From Rhodamnia argentea (taxonomy: Eukaryota; Streptophyta; Magnoliopsida; Myrtales; Myrtaceae), in contig NC_063160.1 in the NCBI RefSeq assembly GCF_020921035.1, forward strand, positions 17,511,095-17,575,094: 64,000 nt of DNA, given 5' to 3'. The position numbers and the translations under genes were made by a program. The notes under the pieces are model-generated. The model worked only from the letters and a program-made list of their open reading frames with translations, did no database searches and had not been told where the DNA came from. Shown one piece after another: positions 12,279 to 24,200 of the stretch. The number at the start of each line of letters is the position of its first letter. The stretch's first letter is position 1.

Positions 12279-13820
12279 TTCAGTGAGTGCCTTGGTTCGG
12301 ACAGTTTCGCGACTAGTGTTTCAACTAATTACCATCTTACAATGTCTGACAGTGTTCTGCTTATTCATATTCTACAGATTACATTTACCATTGGAGGATA
12401 GCTTCGCTTCGATCCAAAGGATACATGAGCCTCAGAAGAGTGATGAATCTATGAAGCTCCAATTTCAAACTCTGATGTAGCTTTACTACTAGGTGGCTAC
12501 AGCTCTATAGTTTTTGGGTAACTGAAAAATCACTTACGAACACTCTGTAGAGTTTCTCTCTTTGTAATTTGGTGTGGGGAAGCACCTCCTTGCTTTGGAA
12601 CATATCTTCAATGAATTTTCTTTTTTGCTTATGAAAACAAAGAATGACGTCTGAGTATCTTTTAAGGAAGAAGGCTAGGAATGCGTAGGTTTTCTCCATA
12701 TGGCAATAATTGTTGGTATCTGGTAAAGAGGAAATTTGGATAACAGAAGTAGCGACGTTCAAGTCGTGATTCTGAATTGGGAGAAACTATTTGCATTGAG
12801 CAGTCTTCACATCCTGTCTGTCCTACTCTCTGCCCGCTTCGTTATAAAATGGCAAAATTCCCTAGTTTCATTGTGCTCACCCGAAGGCAATGAAAAACTC
12901 TTGCGGGAAACCTTGGTTTATGGTGATTTATGCTTGGTATCTCTGAAGGGAGAAAGAGCTAAAGTTAAATGACAAAAATCATCTGCATATTTCCTGTTAA
13001 AAATGATCTTTAATTTGTGAGTTGAGAATCGAGTCGAATCATAAGATTCAGTATAGTACCCAAGATTAGTATTTTGTGTCATTATCATTGTAATACAATG
13101 GATCAAAAATGACATTTTTAGTTTTGAGTACGTGTGATGATATGTAAACATAATTATCAATTGTTTTGTATGCCATTTCACTTAGCCCTGTACTGTAAAG
13201 CACGACATTTACTTTCAGTTATTCTGTAACTATCAAAATATGGAACACCGTAGGGAAACGTACAAGAAATTGAATGGTGTAGATAGATAAAATACATATT
13301 GAATCGTAGTTTCATTGGTGAATCGGAAAATATTGTTTTTGGATTCAGGATATTAGCGATCTACTAATAGATGCATAATGCTCAGACCTGAATCAAATCG
13401 AATCATATGACACGAATCGGGAATCCACAGATTATGATAACTATGTGCAAAATTTACATTTTGGAAATTCTCAGATATTAAAGCGTGGGATTTGAAAATA
13501 AGAGATACGAGCGGAATGCTTGCCGCCAACAACTGGGCCTTGTCTTGGGCCATCCGGGCCCAGTGTAGTATCCAAGTTATCAGATTGGGTCCAGCTCCTC
13601 CTCCTCCTCCTCCTCCTCCTCCATCTTCTTCTGTGGGCTTATGCATTTCTTCTCCTTCCTCGTCTCCTGTTGCATCAATTCTCGCTCTCCGATGGTTTCT
13701 TCCTCTTCTTATTCTCCATAGTTCATCTCGTGCTCTCTCTTTTGGCAGAAAGCTATATATATATTCATCGACATCGACAACGATCGATCTGACAGTCTCA
13801 AGTTGGCTGAAAACGCAACG
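12279..13820. other. Intergenic region between SART3 and SPF30
   Basis: It holds the SART3 3' UTR (start of region) and the SPF30 promoter and leader (end of region). The middle is AT-rich with no supported gene. A CTC/CTT trinucleotide-rich stretch sits at 13593-13625. A 218-codon open frame on the minus strand (13353-14009) is antisense to the SPF30 promoter and first exon, contains low-complexity Gly and Arg runs and is judged a shadow. Confidence 0.6.
13754..13763 (+). promoter_or_regulatory. Putative TATA box of SPF30
   Basis: TATATATATA lies 58 bases before the start codon at 13821. This allows a transcription start about 30 bases downstream and a short leader. It is the only clear TATA-type motif close to the gene. 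Position-based inference only. Confidence 0.45.
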
Positions 13821-16800
13821 ATGCAAGGGGAAGAAGAAGTGAGCATCGAAGAGCTCTCCTCGAATCTTTCCACTTACAAAGACCAACTGCGGCAGGTAAC
13901 TCTCTCTTCCCATCCTTCCGTTCCGCGAGATTCCGATCTTCCGCTTTCTTCTTCTTTCTCTCTTCTTTCTTGGGTTTCGATTGTGTGATGGTGCCATCTT
14001 TTGCTTCATACGGCCTTCAATAGTTATCCCCGGCGGAGAGCAACCTTTCCTATGGTTTTATTCCATTCCTTCTCTCTTTCTTTTCGAACCACACTCCTCT
14101 CACCCAGAGCCAACTGCCTCTACTCTCCTCGCCCTCATGCGAATTAGGGTTTTTTTTTTCCCTTAAATTTCTGCTTTGGCGCCTCTGTCGTGGTTTCTCT
14201 TCTTTTCCCCCATCAGAATCTAGGGCTTTTCCTTTACTTTGCTTCTGATGGTCTTAGGCTATGGTTCGAGAGAATCAGATGTTTGAGGGTTTAAGGATTG
14301 TTTTTAGTTGGAAAGAATGTGGGGTTTATTTAGACAATGGTGGGCGTGGGGTATGACACCCCAATTGACAGGGACCAAACGGAATTGATGCTCACGTCAT
14401 TCTTCTGAGTTGAAAATTGGTTTGGATTAGAATCTCATTTGTAAGCAAAAAGTTAAAAGTTCATTTCAAGACGCTTGTCAGCTGTATTATAGCGTGTTTG
14501 TTCTTAAAATTCGTTTTCCTGTGTGACTCCTCTCTCATCTGTTTACAGGTCAGACAGCTATTGGTTGATGATCCTGGAAATTCAGAATATGCCGATATGC
14601 AGAAGGAACTTGAAGAGGTTAATTTTAAGTGGATCTCTTTCTTTTGTCTTTTGTCTTTTATTCAAGTTTTCTCTGCTCCTATTTTTTTAATCGATGTGGA
14701 CTGTGTTGAAATGTAGCATTGTGTTCTGCTTATCATTCTATGATCTACTTATGTTCTGATTGAGTTTACATTAGAGGTTATTATTCAGAAATCTTTACTT
14801 TTCCATCCAGTTGCTTTCTCGTGATTTGATCTTCCTTGATGCTTCAACAACTTATGTCAATTAACTTATGATGGCTGCAGTGGAGTGTTGGTTGAATCTA
14901 TTTAATGTGGAGGATGGGTTCATGTTAACAAGCTCACGATCTTTTAGAGTGGGAGCTACTCAGTTGGAGAAAACTAGTGAAGCTTCTTCGGAAGTTCTAG
15001 AAATTTGGAGTAATAATGGCCATCACTTCCATAATCTTTCCTTTGCAGGACCGTTTCGGCTGTGATGGACCCCGTGCTACTATTTCTCTCTCTTCCCCCT
15101 GATTTCAGATATCCACACTGAGAGTCTAAGTTTGAGTTTTACTTGAATTTGGACTTCATGATTTTAGCAATTGAGTGATTAGGCTTTTGCTTGAACTGAA
15201 TCTTTCGTTTGCAGGTTATAGCTTTAACCGAAGAGCTGCTCGCAACTGCAAGGCAAAATGAGATTTCTGGATCAGAAATTGGGAGAAGTGCCAGTGAATC
15301 CCTTAGTTTTTCCCCGGCAAAGGGTTCCTCTGAAATGAAAATGGTTCTTTTTCACTTTAGTTTTTGGATTTCTTGATTTCATTTGATAGTATCGATTACA
15401 TCTTTTTATGGAGAAATTGTGTGCCAAAAGAACATATGTGTCCAATCTAACAGTTGATCTACTAGGAGACAGGAATCTATGGAAAGAAAACAGAATGAAA
15501 ACTAAGAGACTTCTCATATCCTTTTGGCACATTTCTCAGTTATTGGGAGGCCTAAGAATTTCCTAGGCATGCCTGGAGATAATATAGATACAAATCTTGT
15601 TTATTTGCTTGGTAGTTATGGATATAGAGATTTTTGCCTTTATGGGATGCATTCCTTCTTTTTCTGAGTAGTGGGTCGTGTCCTATCTTGTGGTGGTTTG
15701 GTGTGAGATTCTAGCAAAAGTAACATAATGTATAAATTGGTGGAGCAGCAGCTAGTCTTATGTCATCATTTTATCTTTTGGTGCAGCAACCTGTTTCTGA
15801 TCATCATGACCTCCTTTCTATTGGGTCTAAAGTTCAAGCCGTTTGGAGTGAGGATGGTGAATGGTATGTGAAAATGGAAAGGCACTGCTAGTTTTCTTTT
15901 CCCCTTTTTAGTGGTCTTGATGGTATTATCTTTTACCTTTCTGTACTTTTCTTTCTGGGCCTGATTATTGAATGTCCAGGTATGATGCAACAATTGAGGC
16001 TCACACCCCTAATGGATATTATGTCTGCTATGACGGGTGGGGAAATAAGGAAGAGGTAGAATTTTGTTTCGAGACTCTTATCTATCACCCTAACATTTAT
16101 TGGGCTTTAATCCTTTACATCTATGAAAGGCATCATCAGTCTCGTGATGGGTTGTTCATATAGGGTCCTACCCATCCATTACCAATCAATCAAATTAGGA
16201 TGCATCTCAATTTGACAACAAGAACTCAAGGAAGTGTTCTCGTGGTTCAACCTCTGTTTTTTTTCATATATCTCTGTGCGGTAGTTTACATTTTGCAACT
16301 TCACACTATTACTCATGCATACAGGTCTGCAGCCCTGCGGTATTAAAAGATTTTGTTAGTCTTTGTATATATTGGGAAATTCTATAAACGGGACTCAAAA
16401 TGACATGCTTTAGCTACAAAAGGGATCTTTAAGTAGATCTTCTGCCAATTTGTTTTGCATGGGGATGCCTATATTTGAATGACAGATCTGACCATAAGAT
16501 TATGAAGACTTATGTCGCTATTCTATTGTTGTCATTTTTATGGGTCTGGATGGATTTATTACCTAGAGGGTGGAATTACTGTCATGATGTCATACGGATT
16601 TTGTCAGTGACTTTTAGATGGAGAGAAGTACTTCTTGTTTTTCGTTTTAGATACAACTCATTTGTGCTGCCTAGAGGTCAGTTTTCCTGAAATCAGCAGT
16701 CAAGCATTTATTTGGTGCCATATTGGAGTTCAACATTATGTCAAAACTAATTGCCAATATGTCCTTTTTTAAGGTGGACCCCGACAATGTGAGGCCAATT

Positions 16801-19605
16801 AAAGAAGGTGAGGTCAATGCTATATTGGAAGCTGAGCGGGTTGCTGAAGCAACGAAACAAGCTATCAAAAGGAAGATTGCGCAAGCTGCGACAGTCGATT
16901 TCCAGTCAAGAACATTGCCAGCAAAGCTCCGAATAGAACCAGATGACCCTGAAGATGTGGTAATTGTCACTTTCATATCCTTCTGAATAAAATTGATGTG
17001 AATTGGTGCAGTCAAATTTGATTCTCTTCAGTATTTTTACCACTTGCGAATCTTCATTAGGTATGGGCCTCATATGATTGATCTTTGGACAAGTCTAAGC
17101 GTATGTTTGCAAAATCAGGTTGGATGAAAGACCATTACTTGAAATCATGAGGCTCTTGGTTTCATCTCTGTGTTTTGCAGCATTGGTTCTGGCTATAATT
17201 GATCAGAGGAGTTATGTTGAATTTTGTTAATGTAGCAGACAACAAATATGTATATATATTGATTGGGTGTATCCCCTTTAGCAGATAACAAGTTTAAGTA
17301 ATAGACATGATATTCATGCAACCTATGAGCATCTGTTGTTCGACATGTCTTTAGAAGTTAGATTTCACTGACTAGTATTCAGACAAGGTCTCCGGGAAGT
17401 ATCACCTGGCCATCACTGTCATATACTCTGGTCTGACATGTCATGGTCTAGGAGTAGTGATATCTCCAAAGTGAGCCTTCAAAAAGTAAGGATGTCTTAC
17501 TGGGGCCGATACAATGTTGACTAGAGGTGGCTGCTACATTGTTTATAGAGCTTGAACAGGAAAAAGGTAACTTCTCACGTAAGTCTTTTGTGTCCCTTTT
17601 TGCTCATCATGAAATCATTATTTTCCGGTGCAATGTTTTTTCTTTTTTCAGTGTTTAAGAGTAAGAAAAAGGAAATTGTTTTGCTTCTATGCAAATCCAA
17701 TGGTACTTGGTTTTTGTTCCTTTGTCAATTGCTTCGGATAGTAGAATTTTTCATCACGGCTTGCCAATGAGATCTCAATGTTTCATAACCCTGAAAACGA
17801 GTAAAGTACAATAGTCTTACCCACAACAAGGTGTTGAAACTTGTAAAATTTCAATGCACATTAAATATAGCTGAAGCTGTGACTGAGGGACCCTGTTCGC
17901 ATTTTCTTAATATTCAGAGAAGATGCATCTTGGAGATTCATTTATTAGTCATGTATCTTTTATTCTTAAACAGAATCTTCACCAGTAAACATGAAGGCAT
18001 TTTATAATGTGCTTGTGTCTCTTACATCCAGAAAACAGCAAAGCGCAAAAAGATACATTCTTTCAAGTCAAAAATGAGAATGGAACAACTTGAAGTTGCA
18101 CAGAATAAGCGGCAAAATGATTGGCAGCAGTTCCAATCAACCAAAGGCAGGGCTAAAAAGGTAAACTTGCTATATTCACTCGAAAATGTGCTCTTTTATC
18201 TAGATGTTGAACTCGGGATTTTTGGAGGAGCAAAATTGAGAAAAAGGAATACTTTGGTACATTGGCACATGATTGTGGTTCATTAATATATAACCAGGAA
18301 ATCTGGCAATAGATAGGCCTTTATCTTTATGGTTTGCCATCCATAAAACATCATGTGATGTCTTGATTAATGTCCTTCCTGAGAAGTACTGAAGGCCTTT
18401 CCTTGGGGTTAGACAGATGTCGTAAGGAGATCAATAACCATGAAAAACAACGAAAAATATATATTCTGCTAGGGCGCCATCTAATTCTCTATTATAATCA
18501 TACTTGATTGTTGTCATTTTTTGGCAAAAGAAAGATATGGTACTATAGGCAAAAAAGGGAAAAACTAGAATATAAAAAGGAAAAAATGTGAAGCATAATA
18601 TGACACTTCTTGATTTGGTTAAGAAGTGTATCGGGACACTTGTTTAATAAGCAAATGAGGTAAAAGGACTATTCTTGTGATATGTAAAATCAATATTCTG
18701 AAATTCAAATATTTCATCATTACTGAAACGGAAAAAGACGCACTAAGAGAGAAGAGGCTAGGAAGGAAGAAGTTTTGTCTAGGAAGGTGATGAGGAGATT
18801 TTGTGGATACATGGCGTTATTTCTGTACTTTTGAATCATGGTTAGAAAGAAAACAGCAGTGAGGAACATGCCAGGATATTTGCCTTCTTTTTAGGTGGTC
18901 AATGACTGGCCACGTCACTAGTTCTTAGAGATATTATTGGTAAAATCAATGCTCCGGTATACAGGTTGCCTTGCCCTGAGGCTCTTGAACAAGTTCTTTA
19001 ATTTGACAGCTAAAGATTGTTTGAAAAAGATGTTTCATGTATGTAATGCCTCACTAGAAGGTAATTTACTCTAGCCTAGCAAGATGAAGTTTTCTTAGAT
19101 TGGGAATTGTTGCGCTCCATTATTTCCAAACCATTTTCCTGCTATGGAATGACAACTGTTCAGACTTGTGGAAATATGTGACGATCTACAGTAGTCAGAG
19201 ACATTCTTATTGAAGTAATGGAACGTGGATTTAACGCAAGCAAATGACTAGATACCTTGTTTCTGTTCTTTTTGTATAATAATATCCATGTCGCTTTGTA
19301 TTATGAGTAACAAGTACGGCCTGGGCATCTAAGGAATCTATCCTTGTGATGTTTTGGATATATGTACATGTTGAAGTAGTTTTTTTATATCATAGATTTT
19401 TGCCAAATAATTCTGTTGTAATTCCCTTTTGCCCTTGCAGATTGGTTTCCTCACTGGGAGGAAACGTGAGAGCATCTTCAAGTCTCCGGATGATCCACAT
19501 GGTAAGGTTGGTGTCACCGGAAGTGGGAAAGGATTGACAGAGTTCCAGAAGAGAGAAAAGCATTTGCATCTCAAGGGAGCTAATGTTGAGGCCAGCGATG
19601 AGTAA
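13821..19605 (+). CDS. SPF30: SPF30 / SMNDC1-like splicing factor, Tudor domain
   Basis: Survival-motor-neuron-related splicing factor; in the family it is needed to bring the U4/U6.U5 tri-snRNP to the prespliceosome, and its Tudor domain binds dimethyl-arginine on Sm proteins. Eight exons join in frame: 13821-13895, 14549-14617, 15215-15343, 15787-15863, 15980-16055, 16774-16959, 18032-18160, 19441-19605, giving 301 aa, the usual plant length (about 300). Seen: an N-terminal helical part (MQGEEEVSIEELSSNL), a Tudor domain at about residues 101-150 with its aromatic positions (AVWSEDGEWYDATIEA and the GYYVCYDGWGN loop), then a basic C-terminal half with TAKRKKIHSFKSK and the conserved end GKGLTEFQKREKHLHLK. 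Exon 3 ends at a weak donor (GTTCTT), so alternative splicing is possible there. The ATG at 13821 is the first in frame near the exon start. Confidence 0.93.
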
Positions 19606-21207
19606 ATTTGTTGGTAGTGTTTCGCCTTTTGTTAACCAGTAGTCAATGGCAATGCTCCTTGATGCAGCAGGTAGCTTTTGCATTTTTAGAACGAGTATAC
19701 CCACCTCATTTCTTCTGTTAGCAGCGCATTCCACCAGCTGTAAAAAACCGCCAACCTATGGGACGCTTATGGTACAAGTTGTAGGACTCCATTTGAACAA
19801 CGAGCCATCTCCACGCGGGCTCAGCTGATCAGTATCTCCTTCAGTTTTGTGGACTAGTTGAGTTGCTGCTAAATCATACTGATAGTAAAGATTTATGTCG
19901 AGGATTATAGGATTTAAGGCCTCTGATTCTTCCCGTGATGTTCTTTGCCTTGCTATGAACCTTTTGCTTCTGTTTCAGATCTGTTGTAATCACCCTCCCT
20001 AAATTTAGAATAAAAATTAGAAGCAGCAATAACCTTAAATAATCTTAGAAGAGTTTTACCTGGACCGGTGTAGCCAATCATTAATCGAACGCTACAAAAG
20101 TATATCGTAGCGTACAAGCGTAAACGTTTTCTACCAATCCAGCCTAGCCCAGGCAGCATTATAGAAAATCCCAAATTGGGGCTCCCGTCCAATTCACACA
20201 ACTTGGAGCTTTAAGACAGAGCGACATGGGCCAAATCTGTTACGAGAAGGGCCTCATGGGAGCTCATGGAGAGCAATGAAGACCCAATTTGTGCTGCAGT
20301 AATACAGCCACGGGACAAATAATTTTGACACCAGCCCAAATGAAGGCCCAACTAAGGGCCCAATAAAGAACCAAAATTGGGCCTAGTGATACCTCAAATG
20401 AGACCCAATGTATACAACACGAGCCTACTTGGGCCCGTTTGTACCTGGGCCACAGTAAAAGCCCAAGGCTTACCTGTGATAATAACAATGGGCCCAATAG
20501 GACAACTGGGGCTCATTTCGGTCCCAATAAGGCCCATACAAAGCCCACAAGGACCGAACTTGGGCCCAGCCGTGCCCAGACCCGATAACACCCAAAGCAA
20601 GATCAATAACAACCATAGGTTGACTTCGGGCCCAATAAGGTCTAAAAAAGCCCCAACTTCGGGAACAATTTTAAAAAGTACTCTGTCCTTTGAGCAATTT
20701 TTTGCTGTTTTTCTTCTTTAGTTCACATATTTGCAATTGCGGCAGTGATATGTACAAGCCCATGACTGAGTTAATTTCCATAAGGATCAGGACTAAATTG
20801 GCATTTAAAGAGTACAACGAACAAGTTAGCCTAAACTCAAGTTCAACATTAAATTAAATATTGCAGGGTGGAGTAATTTGAATGTTGATCATTCTTTGAA
20901 AGTCCACGTGCAGAGTCACCACAAGAAAGTTACTCCACTTATCCTGATACTCTCTCCGCATAGTGACCGAGCAGTAACTTCCCGTCATTAAAAATATAAA
21001 TCACCTTCCATTTTGTCCAATGCCAAAACGTAACTCTGGATAATGCACCGACTATTTGAGCCAAATTCTCAATACGAACAGTTGTGCAGGGCACCAATTC
21101 AAAAACTTGACATGGCTATTTTTAGGTAGGTGAAACTAGCAACCCAATGTATTCAAGCCTAAAAATCACTGACCGAAATTGTCCTTCAATCAGTATACAA
21201 TCCGTTT
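19606..21207. other. Convergent intergenic region between SPF30 and MAD1
   Basis: It holds the 3' UTRs of SPF30 (plus strand) and MAD1 (minus strand). No supported gene. Open frames on both strands at 20264-20721 follow from the repetitive GGGCCC-rich composition described separately. Confidence 0.6.
20226..20660. repeat. Cluster of degenerate GGGCCCAA / TGGGCY motifs
   Basis: In about 430 bases I count well over a dozen matches to GGGCC, TGGGCC, GGCCCA or AGCCCA on the two strands. Examples are GGGCCCAATAAAG at about 20357, CTTGGGCCCG at 20429, ATGGGCCCAATAGG at 20489, CTTGGGCCCAGCC at 20558 and CGGGCCCAATAAGG at 20628. Spacing is irregular (10-50 bases), so it is not a simple tandem array. 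The core overlaps the TGGGCY site II element bound by TCP factors, but the location between two 3' ends argues against a plain promoter role. Confidence 0.6.
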
Positions 21208-24200
21208 TTAGGACAAGGTTCGCCTGTTGAAAGACTCCACTGTTAAGTTCGCAGTGAAAGCTGGGATGGAATTCAACTTGTGAATGAAGATGCCAATCTA
21301 CACACAAGAATTTCATGTCACGTAACTCCCTGAGAAATCATGAAACCAAAGAATAAAGTGGAGCATTCAGCATACACGGAGAAACTTGAACAGGGAGATA
21401 CAGTACTGTACCTGACGTGATATCTCAGAATGTGCGGAGAAATCATTTGCCTGTGAAAGAAGAGACATGAGATACCTTACATCCCACATATTCCCGTAAC
21501 ATCTCTATGGTAGCACATTGGATTTTCTTAAGAACTTCAAACAAATCAGTATGTCACCAGCACAGTACACGTTTGCATGCCAGCAAGTGCTTGAATACAA
21601 GTGTTTCCCACATTCGTACAACTTGATGGGTTCATGCTATGAAGTGGCTAGAAATAGTCTTCTCAGTCTTAAATACTAGTCTAAAATACAGTCTCACACA
21701 TCATATGATTGCTCACGCTCAGTGGGACATATTTCTGAGGGCAACCCAAGAGAAGCGGGTTTATACGCTTTGGGAGAGTGGTGAAGCCAAGACTGGTGAA
21801 AACAAACCATTAAGACAAACAGCAGTCCAAATGGCACTAAAGATGCAGTTTAAGGAATTTGCTTGGCCAAAAAGAAGGGGCGATAAAGTGGAAGTCTCAT
21901 CCTTTCAATTTTTCTATTAGCCTATCACAGAGGGACAGCATCATGGCACACAGGTTATTTGGTGATAAAACTCAAAAAATGGATTAATGCATGAACAGAT
22001 CTACAGTATGCTCCCTATTATGCTCCAAAGGTGAGTACAAGAATACAACCAACATCCCATCAAGAGTTGCCTTGAATAAGGTAATCAACTATATCCATTT
22101 GCCATTGTTGACAGTTATCTAAGACATTAAAAGTTCAACAGCTTACCAAGATTGTTACATTGCCAGATTCATATTCGAACTCAAGTTTCTCTTCATCATT
22201 CTGGGCATAGATTGATAGAAGGGTAAAACGCGTTACTGGAATGCCATTGGAACGCTGGTGTTCATCCATTACAATCTGCCAACAAATTAACATAAAGAAA
22301 TAACAAAACACAAAATTCCACAACAGATCTCAAAATGTTGGCCAAAAGTAAAATTCAGATGTCAAGGCAGCATGTCCATATAACTGAGCATAGGAACTGG
22401 TGAACTTCGCAGGCACCATCTTACGTCAAACTCACTAGATATATCTACCAACCAAGACCAAGATACTAAACTCAGTTAGTCTACTTCTCATTAAAAAGTA
22501 ACTAATTTGAAATGGACGTGTCTAATCAATATTCCAGTGTAAAAGCAGAATATATGGAAGCTGCAGAACTTACCAATATTCCAGTGTAAAAGCAGAATAT
22601 ATGGAAGCTGCAGAACTTAATAAGCTGTAATACAGGGTCAACTACAAAAGACATTATCCGAAAGGAAAACCAAAAACTAAGTACTGGTTTTGATAGGTTT
22701 GAAAAAGCTCTTAAAACCTGTTCTAATCCTGAAATTAAACATTTTTCAGGAGGAAAAAAAAAGAAAAAGAAAAAGGCTTGGGAGACTAACTTAAAAGACT
22801 GGTTTCATATTAACTTCAGTATGCATACACAATCTTCACTTTCATGAAAAATTAGCATGATGAATTAACGTTTCATATGTCTGTACATATATCTTGCAAC
22901 TAAATTTTGATCACAGCTACCAATCTGCTTTGCCATCGGTAGTTTCTCATATTATTACATGAACACATTCGATTGACCACAGTTGATAGTTGGCACACGA
23001 AGTGGTCAAATGTAAACTTTGAGTAAACTTTAGTTCGAATTCATCTGATTACTACAGATCTTTTATTTCTTCTTAGGTTGGGGGTGAGGGGACAGTGTTG
23101 AATACATCCTTCTGAGAAGTTCACAAACAGATTATTTTTCAAGTACATACGGCAAGTATAAAGCCAAAAGCATGGATCAGATACCAAATTACAGTTTTCA
23201 GAAAGCACTTCCACAAGAACATCCAATTCTTCGGATGTCATGTCCATATATCCCCGTGTTCCCACATTATGGAAGAACACAAATATGGATACCATCACTT
23301 GTGTAACACATTGAAACGATTGGAAACTCAAGAATATGGAGGTAACAGTACGAATAAATGATGTACATGTGCCTTTCATTTTCTGAATGAAATCGACATG
23401 CATTGAGCATTTTGAAAAAGATGCAAGCATCTAAAGCACCAAAAAGGGCGAACAATGGAAAGGAGAAACGCGTGACAAAAAGGCCAAAACTCCATACATT
23501 TATGAATATGCTTCATAATATTCCGTAGTGTTCAAACATCCCCCACAAAAGCAGGCACATAGAAAGAGCAAAAGCATATTTACAAGTTTGTAACACAATT
23601 CAAAAAATTCGCGACAAACTAGAATTCCTTGGTGAAATGTTGGACCAGAGGAAACACTATCGTATCAACATTCATGTGTAGTATACTTACACATTTCCAA
23701 TGTCTTGAACATCAAAAGTCAAACAAAGGTCTTTCCCAAATTGTGTTTAGTGACGGACCTGTCAATGCTTTATAATCCAATTTCAGCTTCCTAACTCAAA
23801 AATCGAACTTTCTGGAGCATCTTTTAAAGTTCAACACAATGTATTTACCTTTTGCTATGACGACTTTGACTCCACAGATAACATAACTCCATTGTAAGTG
23901 AAATTAAGACTCAGTCAAATTGAGCATTTAGATGGACATCACTTTGGCATTATTGTTAATTTAGCAGTCCAAATTAATGAGACCTCTTATGCTTTTAATT
24001 AGCACTTCTCTTAGCAAATAGAGCATCCGAAATGAAAGTTTTTCAGGTCTACCTATTCTGATAGCTCGATCCCTGATATGATTTTCCATTGTCTTTCAAA
24101 TATTTACATATCTCAAGTTTTTCTTTTATGGAAAGAGGCCCAGAAGGAGAGAGCATCAGACTAATTGGGACTCTAGAATGTGAAGTCAACACTTTTCTTA

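Noticed and set aside
13353..14009. 218-codon open frame on the minus strand
   Set aside because: Antisense to the SPF30 promoter and exon 1, with runs of Gly and Arg from the CTC repeat; no domain. The plus-strand SPF30 exons explain the region.
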